A stretch of 64,000 nucleotides of DNA from Deinococcus aquiradiocola (lineage in GTDB: Bacteria > Deinococcota > Deinococci > Deinococcales > Deinococcaceae): assembly GCF_014646915.1 (NCBI RefSeq), contig NZ_BMOE01000002.1, positions 124,844-188,843 on the forward strand. Reading direction: 5' to 3'. The notes below the pieces were generated by a model, which did no database searches, was not told the origin of the DNA, and worked only from the letters and a program-made list of their open reading frames with translations. Below are positions 52,174 to 60,266 of this stretch, one piece after another. The position numbers were made by a program, and so were the translations under genes. Position 1 is the stretch's first letter, and the number at the start of each line of letters is the position of its first letter.

Positions 52174-52347
52174 TCAACCCCGGGAGACCGGGGGAGGTGG
52201 CACGCTTCCGCCACCCTGATGGGCGCCAGGGTTGATCACGATCCCGCCGCTGTTCTCGGCCAGCAACGGGACCGAGTTGACCGCCCGGTGAGGGAACGAG
52301 AACCAGGCCAACACGAAAAGCCCCAACATGATCAGTGTTCGTTTCAT
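52174..52347 (-). CDS. Small secreted or membrane-anchored peptide at the head of the thiopeptide operon
   Basis: A 57-residue peptide preceded by a strong GGAGGAACGTC ribosome-binding site. Residues 1-20 (MKRTLIMLGLFVLAWFSFPH) form a signal peptide or single membrane segment; the rest is small, polar and proline/glycine-rich (ENSGGIVINPGAHQGGGSVP, ending PPPPVSRG). It has no cysteine and no leader-like motif, so it is not an obvious second precursor. It is the first gene in the direction of the thiopeptide operon, 107 bases upstream of the precursor gene. An immunity, export-accessory or sensing role is possible; none can be shown. I do not recognise a family. Confidence 0.6.
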   Translation of the reverse strand: MKRTLIMLGLFVLAWFSFPHRAVNSVPLLAENSGGIVINPGAHQGGGSVPPPPVSRG

Positions 52348-52622
52348 GACGTTCCTCCGACGGTGCCGGCCTTGCTGGCGTGCGTTCAGACTAGGAGCAC
52401 GCGGGAAAAGATCGGAGAATTCCCCCCGGACCCACCGGCCTTCCAGGGAAAACGACCGACGATCAACACCGCAGAACACCGCCCGGCAGGCCTTCCCGGA
52501 CCACGTCACCAGATACAGACCGGATCGTGGCAGCGGTTATTATTGGAGCGGCGCTGAGGTGCTGGTGGGTGCCGACGCAGCCGGTCCGTGATCGAGGCCC
52601 GAAACGACGTTCGGAGGAAGGA

Positions 52623-55409
52623 GTGCTGGAAGCAGACCAGAGCGCCGATGTTCCCGTAGTCTTCCAGCACGGCATCCCGGTTGCCGGGAAAGACGAACTC
52701 ACGCGGCATGAACTGCTGGACGCCTTGACGCGCAGCCACGCGCCGCTGGTGATCATTCACGGCCCCCTCGGCTTCGGCAAAACGGTCCTGGCCTCCCAGT
52801 ACGCCCGCAGAACCCCGCGCGTCCTCTGGCACTCCGCACACGCACGGGAGTACCAGGCGACCCTCACGCAGACCCTGCAGCGCTTCACGCAGGAGGACGG
52901 ACAGGCCGGACTGTGGGTAATCGACGACGCGCAGGCGCTGTCGGTCCTCGATCACGCCCGGCTGAGCGACTGGCTGAAGCAACGCCCCGAATGGCACCTG
53001 ATGCTGGTGTCGCGCACGGACCTGACCTCCAGCTACACGTCCCTCGTGGTTGACGGGCGGGCGCAGGTGATCCCGCCCGACAGGCTGACCTTCCAGCCGG
53101 ACGAGGTGGAGACGTTCTGGCACGGTGCGGACACCGGCGCCGAGCGCGCCGCCCTCCAGGGCTGGCCGCTGGGGCACGCGCTGTTCAGGAGCCTCGGAAC
53201 TGCGGCGTACCAGAGCCTGGGTCAACTGCTGGAGGAGACGTTCCCGGTCGTCTGGCCCCTGCTGCCCTCCCTGGCCCTCACGCCGGACTGGGCGCAGGCG
53301 GTCCGGCCGGCGGGCGCTCCAGACCTCGCGGACGGCTGGCTCGCTGACCTGCTCGCTTCCGGCTTCCCGCTGCTGCGCGGCGCACACGACCGACTCGGGC
53401 CGCTGCCGGTCGTCCGGACCGTGCTCCTGCAGCACCTCATCAGGGATCCCGCCGCCCACACGGCGGCGGTGGCGCACCTGCGGCGCGTGACGCCCGACGA
53501 ACCGGGGCGCCGCCGACTCGTGGAACACTGCGTGCGGTTCGGCTTCCGGGAGGACGCGCTGGCGCTCGTGCACGAACTGGCGGACGCGTACCGCGCGTCC
53601 TGGAACTTCTCTGCCCTGATCGACCTGCTGGGCAACGTGCCGGTCACCTGGCGGGACGACCGACTCGCCGCGATGTACGGTCACGCCCTGATCGAGACGG
53701 GTCAGGCCGCCCAGGGAGAGGTGGTCCTGCGGCGTCTCAATGCCGGCGGTTACCGTGACGCCGAGGTGCTGCACGCCCTCAGCGCCCTCGCGGGACGCCA
53801 GGGGCAGCATCACCGTCAGCTGCGGCTCGCCCAGGAGTCCCTGGACCTCGGCCTTCCGCAGGACACGTCGTGGAAGCTGCGCCGCGACTGTGCGTACGCG
53901 CTGCTCAACCTCGGGGACATCGAGACGGCCACCCGAACGGCGCAGCAGCTGGTCGAGGAGTGCGAGGACCGTGACGCCCTCGAACCGCTCGCCGAGAACC
54001 TCTGCCTGATGCAGGTGGTCCACCTGAAGGCCGGGCGCCTGTACGCGGCGGAACAGTGCCTGAAGCGGGCGCTGCAGCTCTACGCCGCGCTGGGACTGGT
54101 GGACCGCAGCCTGCTGCTGCTCAACGACCTCGCCGACCTCAAACGGCTTCAGGGGGACGTTCAGATGGGGCATCAGCTGATCCGGCAGGCGCTCGACCTG
54201 TGCGCGGCTCATCCTCACCCCATCGCCCCTGTGCTGGAGGAAACCCGGGGCGACCTGCTGATGATGGAGCAGCGGTACGCCGAAGCGCGCCTGCAGTACA
54301 CCCGCGCGGCAGACCTGTGCCAGCAGCACCTGCTGGAAGCGGTGACGCAGCGGGTGCAGTTCAAACTGGCGGAAACCTGCTGCTTCCTCGGTGAAGCAGT
54401 GGAAGCGGACCTGCACCTGCGCCGGGCCCGGGGTTCGTACGCGGGCAACACGGCCCTGCAGCACTTCTACGAAGGCATGCTGCTCTTCCACCAGGGGAAC
54501 GCCTCGGCCAGCCGCGCCGCCCTCACGCAGGCATCGGCCCTGGGGGTCAGCATTGACCGCCGGGTGCGCCTGCATGCCATGCTGGCCGAACTTCATGACG
54601 AGCCTGCCGAGTCGGCCGTTCACGTGCAGGCCCTGCGGGACCTCCAGGCCCAGAACGAACTTCATCTCCCGAGCCTGCTGACCGGCGAACAGTCCCGTCT
54701 GGGCGGATGGCTGCAAGCGGCCCTGACCCATGCCCCCCAGCCCGCACCCGTGCCTGTGACCGTCCGGGAACCGAGTCTGCGGATCGTCACGTTCGGCACG
54801 TTACAGGTCTGGTACGGGGACTTGCCAGTCAGACTGCCGTTCGCGAAAGCGGGCGAGCTGCTGCTGTACCTGCTCCTGCACGGCCCGACCTCCAAGGAAC
54901 GGATCGTCGACGCCCTCTGGGACGGCTCAGCCGAGAAACGGCACGCCGACTACTTCAAGGTCAGCATACGGCAGCTGCGGCTGAGTCTCAGGTCGGCCAC
55001 CGGCCACGAAACGCCCATCCCCCACCAGGCGGGCCGCTACGCCCTCCATCCGGACCTCCGAATCGAGGCGGACTGCTCCGCCCTCGGCCGCGCCCTCAAC
55101 AGCGCGTCCGCCACGCAACTTCAGGAGGCGCTCAGCGCGTACACCGGGGACTTCCTGCCGACGTCCTACGCCACATGGGCCTGCGAGGTTCGGGCACACA
55201 TGATGGAAGACGCCATGACCGTCGCGTTGCGCCTGGGCCACCATCCGGCCCTTGACTGGCAGGCGTCGGTCCGAGCGTTCGAACGCGCCCTCGAGATCGA
55301 TCCCATGCGCGACGAACCCTACCAGGCATTGATCAGGCGGTACGAGGAGATCGACAACACCGAGATGGCCCGCAAGTACCAGCGCGCCTGGCAGAAGGTC
55401 CTCAGCTGA
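52623..55409 (+). CDS. Large ATPase transcriptional activator (C-terminal wHTH-BTAD) of the thiopeptide cluster
   Basis: A 928-residue paralogue of the activator at 22378-25224. The P-loop GPLGFGKTVLASQYARR lies near residue 50, the Walker B-like LWVIDDAQAL near 100, then a long TPR-like helical region (about 330-700, units such as RLYAAEQCLKRALQLYAALG). The C-terminus has a winged helix (LRIVTFGTLQVWYGDLPVR; VDALWDGSAEKRHADYF) and a BTAD region (about 815-928). The GTG at 52623 is chosen because GGAGGAAGGA precedes it; an ATG at 52527 would lack one. It is divergent from the thiopeptide operon with a 275-base shared region, so it is the probable pathway-specific activator. The ligand it senses is unknown. 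Confidence 0.84.
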   Translation: MLEADQSADVPVVFQHGIPVAGKDELTRHELLDALTRSHAPLVIIHGPLGFGKTVLASQYARRTPRVLWHSAHAREYQATLTQTLQRFTQEDGQAGLWVIDDAQALSVLDHARLSDWLKQRPEWHLMLVSRTDLTSSYTSLVVDGRAQVIPPDRLTFQPDEVETFWHGADTGAERAALQGWPLGHALFRSLGTAAYQSLGQLLEETFPVVWPLLPSLALTPDWAQAVRPAGAPDLADGWLADLLASGFPLLRGAHDRLGPLPVVRTVLLQHLIRDPAAHTAAVAHLRRVTPDEPGRRRLVEHCVRFGFREDALALVHELADAYRASWNFSALIDLLGNVPVTWRDDRLAAMYGHALIETGQAAQGEVVLRRLNAGGYRDAEVLHALSALAGRQGQHHRQLRLAQESLDLGLPQDTSWKLRRDCAYALLNLGDIETATRTAQQLVEECEDRDALEPLAENLCLMQVVHLKAGRLYAAEQCLKRALQLYAALGLVDRSLLLLNDLADLKRLQGDVQMGHQLIRQALDLCAAHPHPIAPVLEETRGDLLMMEQRYAEARLQYTRAADLCQQHLLEAVTQRVQFKLAETCCFLGEAVEADLHLRRARGSYAGNTALQHFYEGMLLFHQGNASASRAALTQASALGVSIDRRVRLHAMLAELHDEPAESAVHVQALRDLQAQNELHLPSLLTGEQSRLGGWLQAALTHAPQPAPVPVTVREPSLRIVTFGTLQVWYGDLPVRLPFAKAGELLLYLLLHGPTSKERIVDALWDGSAEKRHADYFKVSIRQLRLSLRSATGHETPIPHQAGRYALHPDLRIEADCSALGRALNSASATQLQEALSAYTGDFLPTSYATWACEVRAHMMEDAMTVALRLGHHPALDWQASVRAFERALEIDPMRDEPYQALIRRYEEIDNTEMARKYQRAWQKVLS

Positions 55410-55854
55410 ACAGTCAGGCGAGACGGCTTCAGGGCGTATCAGCCGAACTGCTCGAGAAGTATCGACTCACCTGAACGGCCCGAATGACGGCGCCTGGAGG
55501 AAACACGACCCCGGCGACCTCAAGAAAGCATGCCCTTCCGCCGCTTCCTCCGGTTCAACCGACCAGCCCTGAAACGGCTGAACACGATCGGCCGTACGAG
55601 CCATGCCGACGAGATGGAGGCCATCAAGCATTCCGAGGACTCGGGCATGCGATGAACGGGAAACGGTCCCCACCCCACCGCGCCCGGGTGAGGGTGGGCG
55701 GATCAGACCCAGGCCCGAACCGCGTGGCGGGCAACCAGCGGCAGGAAGCTCAGTGCACTGCTGGCCGCCCGTTGTCAGGAGGATCACGCCCTGACCGTGG
55801 TGTAACGGCCTCTCACTTCCCGGAATAGGTGTGAGCACGCCACCGGATCGACAT

Positions 55855-55985
55855 CATAAGGTTTTGAGCTGAACTTGTAGAGTTCAGCCGAGCGAAGCGA
55901 GCACCAAAAAGTACGGTTTGGAGGAGATGGAAGGGATGTCGGTGCTGCTTCCGGCATCCCTGGAATCGGATCAAAACCGTATCAG
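55855..55985 (-). repeat. MITE-like small repeat, copy C
   Basis: About 131 bases that match copy A along the full length when read on the minus strand: ends TGATACGGT and ACCTTATGA, inner arms ACGGTTTTGA at 55972-55981 (plus-strand TCAAAACCGT) and near 55912-55920, and tail hairpin GCTGAACT/AGTTCAGC near 55868-55888. Substitutions in the nested stem keep it partly paired, suggesting structure is maintained. Confidence 0.8.
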
Positions 55986-56104
55986 ACTGAAGCGCAGGCA
56001 GATCCGGTACCCGTCCACTGCGGTTCTTCTCGGTAATCACCCACGAGTCTGCCCGCAAGCGCAGATTGCCTGGATACCCGTCAATCGGAATTGAACAGGA
56101 ATGA

Positions 56105-56260
56105 AACCAAACGGGGCTGAACTCCTGGCGTTCAGCCGAGCGAAGCGGGCACCAACAGGTCCGGTCTGGAGGAGGTGAAAGCGGGCGAGCGTCCTCATGG
56201 ACGCTGATGTGCCAGGGATGCCAGTGCTGTTCCCGGCATCCCTATGAAACTGTATGACAG
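56105..56260 (-). repeat. MITE-like small repeat, copy D, diverged with an internal insert
   Basis: About 155 bases related to copies A and C on the minus strand: GGGATGCCGGGAACAGCACTGGCATCCC-like nested stem (56212-56242), GGTGCCCGCTTCGCTCGGCTGAAC tail (read in pieces) and the hairpin GCTGAAC/GTTCAGC near 56116-56135. The ends are diverged (ACTGTATGA at 56248-56256). It carries about 35 extra bases with their own hairpin AGCGTCC/GGACGCT (56189-56205). Confidence 0.65.
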
Positions 56261-56335
56261 CCTGTTCCGGCATCACTGCCATTCATCCCTGGCGTGCACG
56301 TCGAGAGAGTACCCTTTCATAACCCTTCCCGTCAG

Positions 56336-58087
56336 TCAGGTGGGCAGCAGCCATTCTCCAGCCGGACGTGCCCGTGCGGCCGCAGTCGGCAGCACCTCCA
56401 GTTGACTCTGGCCGCCGTGCAGCCGCACGACACGCTGGGCGTGCGCAATCGTGCCTCTGCGGTGGGCGATGAACAGGCAGGTGCGTCCCTGCTGTACTGT
56501 GGCCAGGGCCCGCAGGAACTGCATTTCAGTCCAGGGATCGATGTTGGCCGTGGCTTCGTCCAGCACCAGGATCGGCGGTGCCTGCAGCAGGATCCGGGCC
56601 AGCACCACCAGCTGGCGCTGGCCGAGCGAGATGCCCTGCCCGCGTTCGCCGACCCGGGTATTCAGGCCGTCCGGAAGCTGCTCGGTCCACCCGGGCAGCA
56701 GGGCCTGTGCGGCGGCCTCCGCCTCTTCGGTGCTCGCCCCGGCGCGTCCAAGCCGGACGTTGTCCATCACCGTGCCGGCAAATAGGAAGGGATGCTGAGA
56801 CACGTAGCCGACGTGGCGACGCAGTTCGGCAACGTCGTACTCTTCGATCGGAACGCCGTTGATCAGCAGGGCACCGCCCTGAGCCCGGTACTGTCCGGTC
56901 AGCAGTTTGGCCACCGTGGATTTTCCTGCACCCGTCTCGCCGACCAGCGCCACTGTCTCTCCGGGCGTCAGGGTCAGGGAGAAACCGTCCAGCACGGATT
57001 CTCCCTCGCGGTACGCGAAAGTGACGTCCTGAAGTTCAATCCGCGCTGCAGTCTGCGGCAGGGACCGGCGTCCGGTATGCACCGGTGCCGGATGGTCAAT
57101 CAGGGCGAACACCCGCTCGGCGGCCGCCAGGCCCTGCTGAAACTGACTCCAGAATGCAGCGATGCCGGTCAGGGGCAGGACGAAGTAGTCGAGTGCCTGC
57201 ACGAACAGGTACCACTGCCCGATATCGATGCCCCCGGCAATCACGGCCCGGCCACCCAGATACGCGACCAGCAGGACCGCCACGCCCGTCAGCACGCCCA
57301 GCACGGGGTAGATGGAACTGTAGATCATGCCCTGCTGCACCTGCAGGCGGTAGGCCGTCTCGTTCACGGCCCTGAATTCCTCGAGGAGCACCGACTCCTG
57401 CCCGAAGCTTTTCGCCACGGCCAGACCGCCGATGGCCTCGCTGATTGAGGTGTTGATGTTCGCTACCGCCCGCTGGGTCTGCTGGGTGCTGCGGCGTGCC
57501 CAGGCGCGAAACAGGGCGGCCACTCCGACAACCACGGGGATCAGCAGCGTGACGGCGGCCGCGAGCGGTGCGTGGACGCTCCAGAGCATCACCAGTACCC
57601 CCGCCACCAGGACCAGCTGACTCACGGCGCCCAGCGTCAGGGTCACCGTCAACGAGAACGACTGCGTATCCCCGGTGATTCGTGACACCACCTGGCCCTG
57701 GGTGGTGGTCTCGTAAAAGCGCGCGTCCTGCCGGACTGCCGCTCTGAACGCCTGCTCCTGAAGTTCCATGACGACGTTCGCCATCGCCTGCCGCGTCCAG
57801 ACCCGCTGGATGTACTGCAGGGCCCAGCTTAACGCGCCCGCCAGGGTGACCGCCAGGACCAGTCCCGCCGTGAGCGGCAGGTTGTCGACACGTGTGCGGG
57901 TGAGGGCCTGCGAGACACCGTACGGCACTGCCAGTCCGATCAGGGTCGAAGTGAGCAGCGTTCCGGACACGCGCAGCAGCAGTCCCCGTTCATGCTGAAG
58001 GAGCGCGAGAATGCGCCGCAGCAACTCCCGGTCCGTGTACTGACGGTCGTACGACTCTGCCGAAAGGCCGTCCAGGATGCCGCTCAT
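56336..58087 (-). CDS. ABC exporter half-transporter, catalytic-site subunit (permease fused to ATPase)
   Basis: A 583-residue exporter with six predicted membrane segments (about 40-310) and a nucleotide-binding domain (about 345-575): Walker A LVGETGAGKST, Walker B ILVLDEATANIDP with its catalytic glutamate, and switch histidine in FIAHRRGTIAHA. Its signature motif is changed: ISLGQRQ near residue 488 instead of LSGGQ. Its start overlaps the stop of the upstream half-transporter (ATGA), so the two form a heterodimer. The altered signature together with the degenerate Walker B of its partner would make one inactive and one active ATP site. It probably exports the thiopeptide; the link rests on position. 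Confidence 0.87.
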   Translation of the reverse strand: MSGILDGLSAESYDRQYTDRELLRRILALLQHERGLLLRVSGTLLTSTLIGLAVPYGVSQALTRTRVDNLPLTAGLVLAVTLAGALSWALQYIQRVWTRQAMANVVMELQEQAFRAAVRQDARFYETTTQGQVVSRITGDTQSFSLTVTLTLGAVSQLVLVAGVLVMLWSVHAPLAAAVTLLIPVVVGVAALFRAWARRSTQQTQRAVANINTSISEAIGGLAVAKSFGQESVLLEEFRAVNETAYRLQVQQGMIYSSIYPVLGVLTGVAVLLVAYLGGRAVIAGGIDIGQWYLFVQALDYFVLPLTGIAAFWSQFQQGLAAAERVFALIDHPAPVHTGRRSLPQTAARIELQDVTFAYREGESVLDGFSLTLTPGETVALVGETGAGKSTVAKLLTGQYRAQGGALLINGVPIEEYDVAELRRHVGYVSQHPFLFAGTVMDNVRLGRAGASTEEAEAAAQALLPGWTEQLPDGLNTRVGERGQGISLGQRQLVVLARILLQAPPILVLDEATANIDPWTEMQFLRALATVQQGRTCLFIAHRRGTIAHAQRVVRLHGGQSQLEVLPTAAARARPAGEWLLPT

Positions 58088-59880
58088 GCCGATCTTCCCA
58101 TGACCGGTTCAGGCGTGTCGCCGTTCGTCTCTTCCGCCAGTTGCAGGCGCTGCTGCGGTTCAGCGGCCAGCAGGTCCGAGAGTGTGTCGAAGACGCGGAC
58201 CTGCCCCGCCTGAAGCAGCACGATCCGGTCGACCCGCTCCAGGTTGGCCCAGCGATTGGTGACCATCACCACCGTCCGTTCCGGATGGCCTGCCCGTAAC
58301 CCCTGCTGGACCAGCAGGCCAGTCGGCTCGTCGAGCGCGCTGGTCGGATCGTCCAGCAGCAGAATGGCCGGACGACGGATCAGGGCGCGTGCCACGGCGA
58401 TGCGCTGCCGCTGCCCGCCGGAAAGACGCACGCCCCGTTCCCCCACCAGGGTGTCCATGCCCTGAGGCAACGCCAGCACGAATCCGCTCGCCTGAGCGTC
58501 GGTCAGTGCCTGCAGGATCTCGTCATCCGACACTGGCCGGGAACTCCCGAACCGGACATTGTCCGCCACCGAGCGGTTGAACAGGAACACGTCCTGTTCG
58601 ACCATCGCCACCTGGGGTTTCAGGGACGCGGGGCTCCACGCTTCCAGCGGCTGATCGTCCAGCAGCACCTGTCCCGATTCCGGTTCGAGAACCCCGTTGA
58701 TCAGCTGCAGGAAACTGGTCTTCCCGCTCCCCGTGGCCCCGATGACCGCCACCGTCTCGCCGGCACGGATCCGCAGGCCAACCCGGTCCAGCAGCAGCTG
58801 CCCCCCCAGTCTGAACGTCAGGTCGCGCAGACCCACCTCACCCTTCAGCGTGGCCGTGTGCTGACCGGCCCGCGCCGCCGGAGCCTCCCGCTGAAGGAGT
58901 TCAAAGATGCGCGCGGCGGAAGCCAGACCGAACTGAACGAGCGACAGGCCGTACAGGGGAACGCTGACGGGACTCTGGAACTGCGCGAACAGGCCCATGA
59001 AGGCCACCACCTCGCCCAGCGAGAGCACACTCGACGTGTGCAGCCACAGCGCGTGGGCCAGAGCGGCAGCGAACCCCACGGCGTACAGCAGCGTCGGCAG
59101 GTACCGCGCCTCGGCGCCCGCCTGGGCGATCAACGCCTCCCGGTACCCGGCGGCAGCCGCTCCGAAACGCCCGGACATTTCTGCCTGCAGACCGTGGGTC
59201 CTCACCACGTCCAGACCGTTGACCGTCTCCGACGCGACACTGTTGAGCTGACCGAACTGTCCGCGCGCGGACCAGGTGAGCGGCTCCAGCGCGGCACTGT
59301 ACCGCCGGATCATCCAGAACGCCCCTCCGCTGAAGAGGACAGGCACGACCAGCAGGACAGGTTTGAGAAGCGCGATCCCGACGAGCGGCAGGACGGTCGA
59401 GAGGGCCGAGGAAAGCAGCATCGTCATGCCCGGCAGCACCATCACACTGAGCATCTGCGCGTCTCCCGTGATCCTGGCCATGAGGTCACCGCTGCGTTCC
59501 CGGGCATGAAACGCCAGGTCCCTCCCCAGCAGTTCGCTGAACGCCTCCTCGCGCGACGTCTGCTGCAGACGTTCACTGAGGGCCTGCCCGGCTGCCCCCG
59601 TCGCCATTCCCGCCAGGAAGCGGACCAGCAGCAGCCCGAGCAGCCACCACACGAACGGCGTCAACGCCTCGGCCGTCCTGGACGTCGAGAGGACGCGGTC
59701 GACGAGGCGACCCAGCAGGACGGCCGTCATCACCAGCGACGCGCCGTGCGAGATCTCTCCGACCACCGTCAGGATGAGCAGTCCAGGGCGTACCGTCAGG
59801 TGAGACCACAACCAGTGCCGCAGGGACTGCCGGTTGAAGGTGCGTCGGATGGGATCGGGCAGTCCGGCTGCTTGGGTCAT
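58084..59880 (-). CDS. ABC exporter half-transporter, degenerate-site subunit
   Basis: A 598-residue exporter with six predicted membrane segments and a nucleotide-binding domain (about 355-580). Walker A is VIGATGSGKTSFLQ and the signature LSGGQRQRIAVARAL is canonical, but Walker B is ILLLDDPTSALD near residue 510 (catalytic Glu replaced by Asp) and the switch region is VTNRWANL near 541 (His replaced by Asn). This is the usual degenerate subunit of heterodimeric exporters. It overlaps the next gene by 4 bases. CCAGGAGGGAGC precedes the ATG. Together with its partner it is probably the efflux and self-protection system of the thiopeptide locus. Confidence 0.87.
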   Translation of the reverse strand: MTQAAGLPDPIRRTFNRQSLRHWLWSHLTVRPGLLILTVVGEISHGASLVMTAVLLGRLVDRVLSTSRTAEALTPFVWWLLGLLLVRFLAGMATGAAGQALSERLQQTSREEAFSELLGRDLAFHARERSGDLMARITGDAQMLSVMVLPGMTMLLSSALSTVLPLVGIALLKPVLLVVPVLFSGGAFWMIRRYSAALEPLTWSARGQFGQLNSVASETVNGLDVVRTHGLQAEMSGRFGAAAAGYREALIAQAGAEARYLPTLLYAVGFAAALAHALWLHTSSVLSLGEVVAFMGLFAQFQSPVSVPLYGLSLVQFGLASAARIFELLQREAPAARAGQHTATLKGEVGLRDLTFRLGGQLLLDRVGLRIRAGETVAVIGATGSGKTSFLQLINGVLEPESGQVLLDDQPLEAWSPASLKPQVAMVEQDVFLFNRSVADNVRFGSSRPVSDDEILQALTDAQASGFVLALPQGMDTLVGERGVRLSGGQRQRIAVARALIRRPAILLLDDPTSALDEPTGLLVQQGLRAGHPERTVVMVTNRWANLERVDRIVLLQAGQVRVFDTLSDLLAAEPQQRLQLAEETNGDTPEPVMGRSA

Positions 59881-60266
59881 GCTCCCTCCTGGTATCCACC
59901 AAGGACGTCGTTCGGTGGGGACACCTCTGCACCCGTTGTAACGGCAGGAGGGAAAACTTCAGAAAAAGATCTGTCTGAAGCTGGTTGGCGTCCGGGCACT
60001 CACGTCCGGGTCCCTCTGCCTGGATGCATCCCCCGTGTCAATAAAAGCCTTCCGGCCCCACGGTGACCGGCGGCGACACACTCGGATTCGCCTGCTGCCG
60101 GGTTCATCGTTCGCCTCCGCCCGCGTCCCACGCCATCCGGCCTAGCCTTTGTGCCTCGTCTTTAGGCCAGCCGACGGACGCTGGACGCGCGCCCCCCGGG
60201 TAGGCTCTGGAGCGTGCCGTCCGCATTCCAGAACCCTGCCTCCATCTGTCCTGCCCGAGCCGCCTG
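59881..60266. other. Divergent intergenic region between exporter and PcfJ-like genes
   Basis: About 385 bases. CTTCAG (59957-59962) and CTGAAG (59975-59980) form a small inverted repeat within an A-rich patch upstream of the exporter operon, a possible operator. I see no gene or clear promoter hexamers in the rest. Confidence 0.4.

Larger units (their letters stand above)
55410..56335. other. Gene-poor interval with two repeat copies
   Basis: About 930 bases between the activator gene and the 3' end of the exporter operon. It holds repeat copies C (55855-55985) and D (56105-56260). Short frames in the remaining sequence show no recognisable protein. It separates the exporter operon from the biosynthetic genes. 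Confidence 0.55.

Noticed and set aside
52174..52347. Second RiPP precursor
   Set aside because: The peptide has a signal or membrane segment, no cysteine and no leader-like motif resembling the 51884-52066 precursor.
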